Shown one piece after another: positions 33,838 through 40,330 of a stretch of 40,330 nt of DNA. Origin of the DNA: Desulfovibrio sp. (GTDB taxonomy: Bacteria; Bacillota; Dethiobacteria; DTU022); the NCBI GenBank assembly GCA_020060545.1, contig JAGUZX010000132.1:1-40330 (forward strand), read 5' to 3'. The notes beneath the pieces are model-generated. The model saw only the letters and a list, made by a program, of their open reading frames with translations, was not told where the DNA came from and did no database searches. Position 1 is the first letter of the stretch, and each line of letters starts with the position of its first letter. A program made the translations under genes and the position numbers.

Positions 33838-33866
33838 TGTACAAGGGGCGCGGCATCACGTGCCCG
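33838..33866. repeat. GC-rich palindromic element in the ahbB-hemL spacer
   Basis: TGTACAAGGGGCG (33838-33850), identical to 18328-18340, leads into an imperfect palindrome GGGCGCGGCATCACGTGCCC. Confidence 0.65.
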
Positions 33867-33953
33867 TTGAAAAAGCCGGAGCCTATATCCATGCAGGAGG
33901 CAGGAAAATCCCGCCACCTGCGGCACGGCACGTTGTGCCCAAAAAGATCTTAC

Positions 33954-33988
33954 CTCTCATTGCTCACTGCTCACATCTCACATCTCAA
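33954..33988. repeat. Heptanucleotide array overlapping the ahbB stop codon
   Basis: Plus-strand 7-bp units read CTCTCAT, TGCTCAC, TGCTCAC, ATCTCAC, ATCTCAA. Read in the gene direction it is a TGAGATG/TGAGCAG-type array whose first TGA is the ahbB stop, exactly as at 23051. Confidence 0.88.
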
Positions 33989-34449
33989 AAGTAGCGCATG
34001 CTCGCTTTTTTAAATTCCCGGGTGCTGTAAAGTATAGTATAGTCTGCGATGCCGGTTAAGGCGGCTATTTCCCGGGCAACATTTTCCAGCTCCTCCCTGG
34101 TCCTGCCGTGCAGCATGGTAAACAGGTTGTACGGCCAGTCGGGATAGACCGGCCGCTGGTAGACATGGCTGGCCTGGGGGAAGGAGGCCATGATTTGGCC
34201 CGCTTCTTCCACCCTGTCGGGGGGAACGCGCCAGGCGCACATCCCGTTGGCGCTATAGCCGGTGCGGTAGTGGTAAAGGACGGCGCCAAGGCGGCGTAAG
34301 ACACCCTGCGCTTTAAATTCACCCAGCCGGGCGAGCAGCGCTTCCTCTGCCATCCCCAGCTCCCGGGCCAGGTCGGCATAGGGAGTAAGCGTCAGCGGAA
34401 GCTCCCCCTGCAGGCGGGCGATAATCTTTTTGTCCAGATCTGTGAGCAT
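33985..34449 (-). CDS. ahbB: Siroheme decarboxylase subunit AhbB
   Basis: Lrp/AsnC-like protein that with AhbA decarboxylates siroheme to 12,18-didecarboxysiroheme. With the ATG at 34449 it has 154 residues; AGGGGTGA lies 8 nt upstream. A winged helix-turn-helix (LTDLDKKIIARLQGE, then MAEEALLARLGEFKAQGVLRR) is followed by a RAM-like domain. The motif SHVYQRPVYPDWPYNLFTML is typical of AhbB. Family membership is strong; the A/B assignment rests on this motif and on its pairing with the gene at 34605. Its stop codon begins a heptamer array. Confidence 0.9.
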   Translation of the reverse strand: MLTDLDKKIIARLQGELPLTLTPYADLARELGMAEEALLARLGEFKAQGVLRRLGAVLYHYRTGYSANGMCAWRVPPDRVEEAGQIMASFPQASHVYQRPVYPDWPYNLFTMLHGRTREELENVAREIAALTGIADYTILYSTREFKKASMRYF

Positions 34450-34473
34450 ATAAATCACCCCTGTGCTCCAGGC

Positions 34474-34603
34474 TCGTGTTGGTGTCAGGTACTGACATTG
34501 ACATAATTCGTGTTGGTGTCAGACGCTGGCATTGACATTAGGAAGTAAACTAATCTTATCTGATATGCCTGGTTGCTTATGTCAATGCCAGTGCCTGACA
34601 CCA
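34474..34603. repeat. Three copies of a GGTGTCAGGCAC-type element in the ahbA-ahbB spacer
   Basis: Two direct copies (34474-34506 and 34508-34540) share GTGTTGGTGTCAG and ATTGACAT. A third, inverted copy (34577-34603) ends GTGCCTGACACCA, leaving one base before the ahbA stop codon. The inverted arrangement could fold into a long hairpin in the mRNA. Confidence 0.9.
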
Positions 34604-34604
34604 T

Positions 34605-35075
34605 TTAGAACTGAAAATTGACGCCGATTTTAAAAAGGCGCAAGGCCGGGAGGCTGCGCAGCTTCTCCACGCCCGGCCAGCCTTCAATAGTGGCCAGGGT
34701 CTTCGCCAGCTCTTCCGGCGTGGGGCAGGTCAGGGTGAACCAGAGGTTGAACGCGTGGTCGCGCTGGTAGTTGTGCGTGACCCCCTCGAGCGCGCTGACC
34801 CGCGCCGCAATCTGCGCCAACTTTTCCGGCGCCGCCTGCAAAGCGACCAGGGTGCCGGCAAATCCCAGCTTCTGCGAGTCGAAGACCCCGCCCAGGCGGC
34901 GGATAATCCCCCGCTCCCGCAGCGCCTTGACCCGCGCGAGCGCTTCGTTTTCGGTACAGCCGGCCGCTTCGGCCAGCGCCCGGAACGGGCGGGGGTCCAG
35001 CGGAAAATCCTGCTGGATCAGGTTGAGGATCTCCCTCTCCAGCGGGTCAAGCCGGCCCTCCCGTTCAGCCTTCAT
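34605..35075 (-). CDS. ahbA: Siroheme decarboxylase subunit AhbA
   Basis: Partner of AhbB in siroheme decarboxylation. I use the ATG at 35075 (156 residues): it overlaps the ahbD stop by 11 bp, indicating coupling, and an upstream in-frame extension has low-complexity composition unlike the family. It has the Lrp-type helix-turn-helix (LDPLEREILNLIQQDFPLD, then ENEALARVKALRERGIIRRL) and the AhbA-like segment THNYQRDHAFNLWFTL. It ends at IGVNFQF, one base from a repeat element. No DNA-binding regulatory role is expected despite the helix-turn-helix. Confidence 0.9.
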   Translation of the reverse strand: MKAEREGRLDPLEREILNLIQQDFPLDPRPFRALAEAAGCTENEALARVKALRERGIIRRLGGVFDSQKLGFAGTLVALQAAPEKLAQIAARVSALEGVTHNYQRDHAFNLWFTLTCPTPEELAKTLATIEGWPGVEKLRSLPALRLFKIGVNFQF

Positions 35076-36072
35076 GCCCGTAAACCACCCCTCTCCGGTA
35101 GAGGCACCAGGGGTCTTCGGCCATGTAATCCCCGCCGGTATAGTAGAAAGCCCGTGCCCGGCAGCCGCCGCAGACAGGCTTGTATTTGCACTCGCCGCAC
35201 TTGCCACCGAGCTCGTCCCGCCGCAGTTCCTGGAAAACGGCCGCCTCCCGCCAGATCCGGTCGAAGGGCCTCTCCCGGACATCCCCTACCGGGAGGGGCA
35301 GGTAGGGGCAGGGGTGGACCACCCCGTTGGGGAGGATGCAGCAGTAAGCGCTGCCGGCCAGGCAGCCGCGGGTGAAGCGCATCTCCAGCCCCATCTGCCG
35401 GGCGATGCGCATGAACTGGGGCGCACAGGTGGGCTTCAGCTCGAGCTCAACCTCTTTCTGCTTTCTCAGGATCCGGTGCAGCAGCTGCTCGTACCGCTTT
35501 TCGCGCAGCGCCTCCTCTTCGATGTCTTTGCCGCGGCCCGTGGGCACCAGGAAAAAGACATGGTGCCCGGCGGCGCCCATCCGCACCGCCAGATCGGTGA
35601 TTTTTTCGAACTCGTGATAGTTGTGCTCCATGACGGTGGTGTGGATCTGGAACGGCAGGCCGGCCCGGCGGCAGGCTTCCATGCCGCTTAAGGCGCTGTC
35701 AAAGGCGCCGGGGACCTGCCGGAACGCGTCGTGCAGCGGGGCGGCGGCGCTGTCCAGGCTGATCCCGATCCGGGCCGCCCCGGCTCCTTTTAGCCGCGCG
35801 GCGACCGCGCCGGTGATCGTGGTGCCGGTGGTGCCGAAGACCGGCCGCAGCCCCAGGGAGGCGGCGCAGGCGGTCAATTCGAAAATGTCTTCCCGCAGCA
35901 GCGGCTCGCCGCCGCTCAAGATCAAGATCTTGAACCCGGCCCGGGCGATCTCTTCCAGGAGCTTCTTCCCTTCCGCCGTGGAAAGCTCGCCTTCCCTTTT
36001 CTCACCGGCGTCGCGATAGCAGTGCTTGCACTTCAGGTGGCAGGCCCAGGTCGTATTCCAGGAGATAATCAC
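35065..36072 (-). CDS. ahbD: Radical SAM heme synthase AhbD (NirJ2-like)
   Basis: Radical SAM enzyme proposed to convert iron-coproporphyrin III to heme b by oxidative decarboxylation of two propionates. The 335-residue protein starts at a GTG after AAAGGAGGAACAGCC. The SAM cluster Cys are 11, 15 and 18 (CHLKCKHC). GGEP in LSGGEPLLREDIF binds SAM. The C-terminal SPASM-like region has auxiliary-cluster Cys (CLAGSAYCC, PCPY, CGECKYKPVCGGC, EDPWC). It is related to NirJ2 annotations in Clostridia. It lies 26 bp after hemB and overlaps ahbA. The AhbC/AhbD choice follows from length, context and similarity to the family pair. Confidence 0.88.
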   Translation of the reverse strand: MIISWNTTWACHLKCKHCYRDAGEKREGELSTAEGKKLLEEIARAGFKILILSGGEPLLREDIFELTACAASLGLRPVFGTTGTTITGAVAARLKGAGAARIGISLDSAAAPLHDAFRQVPGAFDSALSGMEACRRAGLPFQIHTTVMEHNYHEFEKITDLAVRMGAAGHHVFFLVPTGRGKDIEEEALREKRYEQLLHRILRKQKEVELELKPTCAPQFMRIARQMGLEMRFTRGCLAGSAYCCILPNGVVHPCPYLPLPVGDVRERPFDRIWREAAVFQELRRDELGGKCGECKYKPVCGGCRARAFYYTGGDYMAEDPWCLYRRGVVYGHEG

Positions 36073-36098
36073 GGCTGTTCCTCCTTTAAAGCTTTCCG

Positions 36099-37076
36099 CT
36101 AAGCTTCCGCCAGCCAGCGGGCGGCGTCCTTGGCATGGTAGGTCAGGATTATGTCGGCGCCGGCCCGCTTGATCGAAAGCAGGATCTCCAGCACCGCCCG
36201 GCGCTCGTCCAGCCAGCCGTTGGCGGCGGCGGCCTTGACCATGGCGTACTCGCCGCTGACGTTGTAGGCGGCCACGGGGCAGCGGGTCATTTCTTTAACC
36301 GCCCGGATCACGTCGAGGTAAGCCAGGGCCGGCTTGACCATGATCAGATCCGCCCCTTCCGCCAGGTCCTGCTCCACCTCTTTCAGCGCCTCCCGCCGGT
36401 TGGCCGGATCCATCTGGTAGGAGCAGCGGTCGCCGAACGCGGGCGCGGAGCCGGCGGCCTCGCGGAAGGGGCCGTAAAAGGCCGAGGCGTACTTGGCGGC
36501 GTAGGAAAGGATCGCCACCTGGTCGAACCCCTCCCGGTCCAAGGCGCCGCGCAGGGCGGCCACCCGCCCGTCCATCATGTCCGAGGGGGCGACGATATCG
36601 GCCCCGGCGGCGGCATGGGAGACGGCGGCCCGGGCCAGGATCTCCAGGGTGGGGTCGTTTAAGATCTCGCCGCCGGCAATAACGCCGCAGTGTCCGTGGT
36701 CGGTGTATTCGCAGAGGCAGACGTCGGTGATGACCGCCAGTTCCGGGCAGCGGTCTTTAATCGCCCGCACCGCGCTCTGCACCGCCTCGCCGGGATCGTG
36801 CGCCGCGGAGCCCACGGCGTCCTTGGAGGCGGGGAGGCCGAAAAGGATTACCGCCGGGATGCCCAGGGCGCAGGCTTCGGCCGCTTCTTTAAGGGCGTTG
36901 TCCACGGACAGCTGGTAGACGCCGGGCATGGCGCCGATCGGCTTTTTTACGCCTTTGCCCTTGGTGACAAAGAGGGGGTAGACCAAATCGTTTGCCGACA
37001 GCCCTGTCTCGCGGACCATGCGCCGGATCGTCCCGGTGCGCCGCAGCCGGCGGGGCCGGTGAACGGGGAAACCCAT
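36099..37076 (-). CDS. hemB: Porphobilinogen synthase (delta-aminolevulinate dehydratase)
   Basis: Condenses two 5-aminolevulinate molecules to porphobilinogen. The 325-residue protein has the zinc-binding Cys120, Cys122 and Cys130 in [14 protein letters not shown], and the two active-site lysines: Lys195 ([14 protein letters not shown]) and Lys248 ([10 protein letters not shown]). This is the zinc-dependent type. AGGAGGGATTAACTT precedes the ATG. It follows ahbC across a 123-bp spacer filled by repeats and precedes ahbD by 26 bp. Confidence 0.97.
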   Translation of the reverse strand: MGFPVHRPRRLRRTGTIRRMVRETGLSANDLVYPLFVTKGKGVKKPIGAMPGVYQLSVDNALKEAAEACALGIPAVILFGLPASKDAVGSAAHDPGEAVQSAVRAIKDRCPELAVITDVCLCEYTDHGHCGVIAGGEILNDPTLEILARAAVSHAAAGADIVAPSDMMDGRVAALRGALDREGFDQVAILSYAAKYASAFYGPFREAAGSAPAFGDRCSYQMDPANRREALKEVEQDLAEGADLIMVKPALAYLDVIRAVKEMTRCPVAAYNVSGEYAMVKAAAANGWLDERRAVLEILLSIKRAGADIILTYHAKDAARWLAEA

Positions 37077-37140
37077 AAGTTAATCCCTCCTGAACATCAA
37101 TAAATGTCCCGCCCGGAGCGGAGGGGCGCAGCACCCTGCT

Positions 37141-37227
37141 ATGGCACCGAATGAACTTCTCAGTTCACATGGTGCCAGGCACCAAATGAACTGTTCGGTT
37201 CACATGGTGCCTGGCACCGAATGAACT
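37141..37227. repeat. GGTGCCWGGCACC tandem repeats in the hemB-ahbC spacer
   Basis: Two 31-bp copies (37162-37192 and 37197-37227) differ at few bases and share TTCACATGGTGCC and AATGAACT; a half copy lies at 37141-37157. The right copy overlaps the 3' end of ahbC and supplies its stop codon. Confidence 0.92.
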
Positions 37228-38387
37228 TCGGCGTCGGTGAGGTAGCAGGCCGGGTCGGAGGCCCAGAAGTCGCCGGTGGCCGCCTCGGCCCGGGCGCGGA
37301 AGTTGCCGTTGCAAACGTCCAGCCAGCGGCAGGAGGCGCAGCGGCCCTTGAGCAGCGGCTTGCGGTTTTTGAGCCCGGCCAGGACCGGGTGTGTAGTGTC
37401 GGTCCAGATCTCGCCGAACTTGCGCTCCCGCACGTTGCCGAAGGTATGATTCCGGGTAAACTGGTCGGGGTGCACATAGCCCAGGCTGTCCACCGCCCCG
37501 ATGGCGATGCCGGTGCGGTTGCCCCCGTTGGCCTGGAGCAGCGCCAGGATCTGCGCCGCCCGCGCCGGGTCCCGCTCCTTCATGTAAAGGTAGATGAACG
37601 GCCCGTCGGCATGGTTGTCGACCATGAGAATCTCTTTTTCCTTGCCCCGCCGGCCGAAGTCGAGGGTGCGCTCGATGATCCGCTCCATCGCCCGCCGCGA
37701 CTCCTCGAGGGTGATATCCTCGTCGATCATGGCGGAGCCGCGCCCGCTGTAGACCAGGTGGTAGAAGCAGACGCGGGGGATATACTCGGCCTCGACCAGG
37801 TCAAGGATATTGTCCAGTTCAGCGTAATTGTGGCGGTTAATGGTGAAGCGCAGGCCCACCCGCTGCCCCACCGCGAGGCAGTTGCGGATCCCGCGCAGGG
37901 CGTCGTCGAAGGCGCCCTCTTTGCGGCGGAAGCGGTCGTTGTTGGCCCCGATCCCGTCCAGGCTGATCCCGACATAGCCCACTCCGGCCTCTTTCAGGCG
38001 GCGGGCCGTGCCGGCGTCGATAAGCGTGCCGTTGGTGGAGATGGTGGCACGCAGGCCTTTTGAAACGGCATAACCGACCAGCTCGAAGAAATCGCCGCGC
38101 ACCAGCGGCTCGCCGCCGGAAAAAAGCAGCACGGGGACGCTGAATTCCGCCAGGCCGTCAATGAATTGCTTCGCCTCGGCGGTGTCCAGTTCGCCTGCGT
38201 ATTTTTTCGGCTCGGAATCCATATAACAATGGATGCAGTTCAGGTTGCAGCTGCGGGTGCTGTTCCAGACCACCACCGGGCCGGCGCCGGCCGCCGTGCC
38301 GTGCACCGCCTCCCGGGAGCCGCCGTGGTAGCGGAGGCTGTCGCCAAAGTAATCCGAGCCGAGCAGCAGCTTGGTAACGCTGATCAA
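37200..38387 (-). CDS. ahbC: Radical SAM protein AhbC (NirJ1-like)
   Basis: Radical SAM enzyme that removes the two acetate side chains of didecarboxysiroheme to give iron-coproporphyrin III. The 395-residue protein has the SAM cluster at Cys47, Cys51 and Cys54 (CNLNCIHC), the SAM motif FSGGEPLVRGDFF, and C-terminal auxiliary Cys (CASCRWLDVC, DPACYL). The start is a TTG whose TTGA overlaps the stop of cobA-hemD, with GGGAGGGG upstream, so translation is coupled. The last residues HSVPGTM and the TGA come from a dispersed GGTGCCTGGCACC repeat; homologues usually end near ACYLTD-E, so the native end was probably replaced. Confidence 0.9.
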   Translation of the reverse strand: MISVTKLLLGSDYFGDSLRYHGGSREAVHGTAAGAGPVVVWNSTRSCNLNCIHCYMDSEPKKYAGELDTAEAKQFIDGLAEFSVPVLLFSGGEPLVRGDFFELVGYAVSKGLRATISTNGTLIDAGTARRLKEAGVGYVGISLDGIGANNDRFRRKEGAFDDALRGIRNCLAVGQRVGLRFTINRHNYAELDNILDLVEAEYIPRVCFYHLVYSGRGSAMIDEDITLEESRRAMERIIERTLDFGRRGKEKEILMVDNHADGPFIYLYMKERDPARAAQILALLQANGGNRTGIAIGAVDSLGYVHPDQFTRNHTFGNVRERKFGEIWTDTTHPVLAGLKNRKPLLKGRCASCRWLDVCNGNFRARAEAATGDFWASDPACYLTDAEVHSVPGTM

Positions 38388-39943
38388 CTGCCATCCCCTC
38401 CCTTTGCTTGAAAGTATTCCAGCAGGGCTGCGATCAGCCCGTCAATGGTGTATTCCCGCGCCTCCACGTCGATGCGCAAGCCCAGCTCCCGGGCCGCCGC
38501 CGAAGTGACCGGGCCGATGCTGGCCAGGACAACCCCGTTCAAAAGGCCGTTCAAGCCGTCCGGTCCCAGAAGCTCCACAAAATTGCGCGCCGTGGACGAA
38601 CTGGTGAAGGTGACGGCGTGGACCAACCCCTCCTGCAGCATCCCGCGCAGCAGGGCGGCATCGCCGCCGCCGCGCCGGGTGCGGTAGGCTTCCACGTTGT
38701 CCACCGCCGCCCCCATGGCGGAAAGCAGGGCGGCAAGCTCCGGGCGGGCGATGTCGGCCCGGGGCAGCAGTACCCGGTCACCCGGTTCGATCGCACCGCG
38801 CAGCAGTTCAGCCGCGGCCTCGGCCCGGTATTCGTCCGGGACGTAATCCACCAGCAGCCCTTTCTCCTCCAGCGCCTCCCTCGTGCGCGGCCCGATGGCG
38901 CAGAGGCGCACCCCCTTCAGGTCGCGGAGATCGCGGCGGCAGTGGCGCAGCCGCGCGAAGAAGTGCTCGACCCCGTTCACGCTGGTAAAGACGACCCAGC
39001 GGTAGCTTTCGATCACGCCGATGGCCCGGTCCAGCGGCCCGTAATCGGCCGGGGGAACGACCTCGATCGCCGGAAATTCAAACGGCTCCCCGCCCAGCGC
39101 TTCGATTTTGACCGAAAGGACGCCGGCCTGCGCCCGGGAACGGGTGACGACGATGCGCTTGCCGAAGAAGGGCTTGTTTTCAAACCACTGCAGCTTATCC
39201 CGTAAGCCTACGACTTCCCCCACGATCGTCACCGCCGGAGAGTGGAAGCCCGCGCTATGCACCTTGGCAACGATATCCGCCAGCGTGCCGGTGAGGGTGC
39301 GCTGCTCGGGGCGGGTGCCCCAGCGGATCAGGGCAACCGGCGTGCTCGGATCGCGGCCGTTTTCCACCAGTTTCCGCACGATAAAGGGAAGGTTGCCCAC
39401 CCCCATCAGGAACACCAGGGTGCCGATGCCGGTGGCGATTTTATCCCAGGCGATGCCGCTTTCGTTTTTGGCCGGGTCCTCGTGGCCGGTGATTACGGCG
39501 AAGCTGGAGGTAAAGTCGCGGTGCGTGACCGGGATCCCGGCATAGGCAGGGACGGCGATGGCCGAGGTGATCCCCGGGACTACCTCGAAGGGGATGCCGT
39601 TTTCGGCCAGGATCTCCGCTTCCTCCCCGCCCCGGCCGAAAAGATACGGGTCACCGCCCTTGAGCCGGGTCACGATTTTTCCCTGCCGCGCCTTCTCCAG
39701 CAGCAGCCGGTTGATCTCTTCCTGCGGCAGGGTGTGGCGGTCGGGCAGTTTCCCCACGTAGATCAGCTCCGCGCCCGCACGGGCGTGGGCCAGGAGCCGC
39801 CCGCCCGCCAGGCGGTCGTAAACCAGGACGCCGGCTTCAGCGATGCACCGCAGCCCCTTGACCGTGATCAGGCCGGGGTCCCCGGGGCCGGCCCCCACCA
39901 GGTATACTTTGCCAATATTTTGGTCAGTGCTATTATTCCGCAT
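38384..39943 (-). CDS. cobA-hemD: Uroporphyrinogen-III C-methyltransferase/synthase fusion
   Basis: Bifunctional enzyme. The N-terminal SUMT domain methylates uroporphyrinogen III to precorrin-2, the branch point to siroheme; motifs are VYLVGAGPGDPGLIT, LKGGDPYLFGRGGEE and GIPVTHRD. The C-terminal HemD domain (from about 255, GKRIVVTRSRAQAGVLS) closes hydroxymethylbilane to uroporphyrinogen III, with FTSVNGVEHFF and FTSSSTARNFVELL. I prefer the ATG at 39943 (519 residues), which overlaps the hemC stop by 11 bp; a TTG three codons upstream is also possible. Such fusions are common in Clostridia. Coupling hemC-hemD-cobA would channel flux to siroheme and then Ahb heme synthesis. Confidence 0.95.
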   Translation of the reverse strand: MRNNSTDQNIGKVYLVGAGPGDPGLITVKGLRCIAEAGVLVYDRLAGGRLLAHARAGAELIYVGKLPDRHTLPQEEINRLLLEKARQGKIVTRLKGGDPYLFGRGGEEAEILAENGIPFEVVPGITSAIAVPAYAGIPVTHRDFTSSFAVITGHEDPAKNESGIAWDKIATGIGTLVFLMGVGNLPFIVRKLVENGRDPSTPVALIRWGTRPEQRTLTGTLADIVAKVHSAGFHSPAVTIVGEVVGLRDKLQWFENKPFFGKRIVVTRSRAQAGVLSVKIEALGGEPFEFPAIEVVPPADYGPLDRAIGVIESYRWVVFTSVNGVEHFFARLRHCRRDLRDLKGVRLCAIGPRTREALEEKGLLVDYVPDEYRAEAAAELLRGAIEPGDRVLLPRADIARPELAALLSAMGAAVDNVEAYRTRRGGGDAALLRGMLQEGLVHAVTFTSSSTARNFVELLGPDGLNGLLNGVVLASIGPVTSAAARELGLRIDVEAREYTIDGLIAALLEYFQAKGGDGS

Positions 39944-40330
39944 TGGATGCAAGCCTCACTTGTTCCAGGATCGCCGCCGCGCCGCGGCCCAAGAGCTTCT
40001 CCGCCAGCCGCACCCCGATCTCTTCCGCCGCTTCGACGGGGCCCGCGGTCTCATCCCGCAGCACGGCCGAGCCGTCCAGGGAGGCGATCACGCCCCGCAG
40101 GCGTAAATTACCGCCGGCGACCTCGCCCAGGGCCCCGAGGGGGACCTGGCAGCCGCCTTCGAGCCGGCGCAAGAACGCCCGCTCGGCGGTTACGGCGGCC
40201 CGCTCATGCGGCCGGTCAAGCCTGGAGACCAGTTCCGCCACGGCGGCGTCGCCGTCCCGGATCTCCACGGCGAGGGCGCCCTGGCCCACCGCGGGCAGGC
40301 AGATCCCGGGCGCGATCACCTCCGCCACCA
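39933..40330 (-). CDS. hemC: Porphobilinogen deaminase, C-terminal part (cut by window edge)
   Basis: Polymerises four porphobilinogens to hydroxymethylbilane. Only the last 131 or so codons are in the window; the gene enters from beyond 40330. Visible are LPAVGQGALAVEIR, AERAFLRRLEGGCQVPLGA with the Cys that carries the dipyrromethane cofactor, and the C-terminal domain ending VRLASNAE. It is the first gene of the heme operon seen here and overlaps cobA-hemD. Confidence 0.95.
   Translation of the reverse strand, partial: VAEVIAPGICLPAVGQGALAVEIRDGDAAVAELVSRLDRPHERAAVTAERAFLRRLEGGCQVPLGALGEVAGGNLRLRGVIASLDGSAVLRDETAGPVEAAEEIGVRLAEKLLGRGAAAILEQVRLASNAE

Noticed and set aside
35076-35282. N-terminal extension of ahbA to 35282
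   Set aside because: The extra 69 residues are Ser/Gly/Ala-rich, antisense-like sequence overlapping ahbD; the internal ATG at 35075 fits the family length and a coupled overlap.

Overview
The window looks like a chromosomal segment of a G+C-rich, anaerobic, spore-forming Firmicute (Clostridia, Peptococcaceae or Pelotomaculum/Desulfotomaculum-like). This rests on the tandem lonB-lon pair, the YheC/YheD-type ATP-grasp spore coat proteins, strong AGGAGG ribosome binding sites, a FadR box of the Bacillus type, and a siroheme-dependent (Ahb) heme pathway. The taxon is an inference; no 16S gene is present.

Layout. Positions 230-8106 (minus strand) hold a protein quality-control block: tig, clpP, clpX, lonB and lon. 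Positions 8389-12697 (plus strand) hold a fatty-acid beta-oxidation unit: a TetR/FadR-like regulator with its own promoter and operator, then fadN (hydroxyacyl-CoA dehydrogenase/enoyl-CoA hydratase) and fadA (thiolase). Positions 12683-14684 form a mobile-element zone bounded by perfect 27-bp inverted repeats. It contains a REP-associated tyrosine transposase (RAYT) and the wreck of an IS1595-type transposase. Next come an M24 peptidase and an AsnB-type asparagine synthetase. A minus-strand unit at 18697-20500 has a c-di-GMP-I (GEMM-I) riboswitch leader, a secreted acidic then Gly/Asn-rich protein, and a lipoprotein. After a DnaA-box cluster come a ferredoxin, a divergent MurE-like ligase, a LiaF-like membrane protein, and tRNA-His and tRNA-Gln. 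Further on are a penicillin-acylase-family enzyme preceded by a degenerate half M24 domain, an alpha/beta hydrolase, tRNA-Lys, two YheC/YheD-like ATP-grasp genes, a GNAT acetyltransferase and a decayed multiheme cytochrome.

Positions 32497-40330 (minus strand) are a heme operon, transcribed hemC (cut by the window edge), cobA-hemD fusion, ahbC, hemB, ahbD, ahbA, ahbB, hemL. Together these cover glutamate-1-semialdehyde to ALA, porphobilinogen, uroporphyrinogen III, precorrin-2, and then siroheme to heme b. Glutamyl-tRNA reductase and the precorrin-2 oxidase/chelatase must lie outside the window.

The most unusual property is the density of short repeats in non-coding DNA, and their placement at gene 3' ends. 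Three related 13-bp palindromes (GGGGTCAGACCCC, GGTGTCAGGCACC and GGTGCCWGGCACC), several 7-bp tandem arrays and a set of GC-rich palindromes occupy many spacers. In six genes (fadA, the RAYT, ahbC, ahbA, ahbB and the Mur ligase) the stop codon lies inside, begins, or directly abuts such a repeat. For three of them the repeat supplies the last residues of the protein. I would look here first for something undescribed, together with the c-di-GMP-controlled secreted protein pair.
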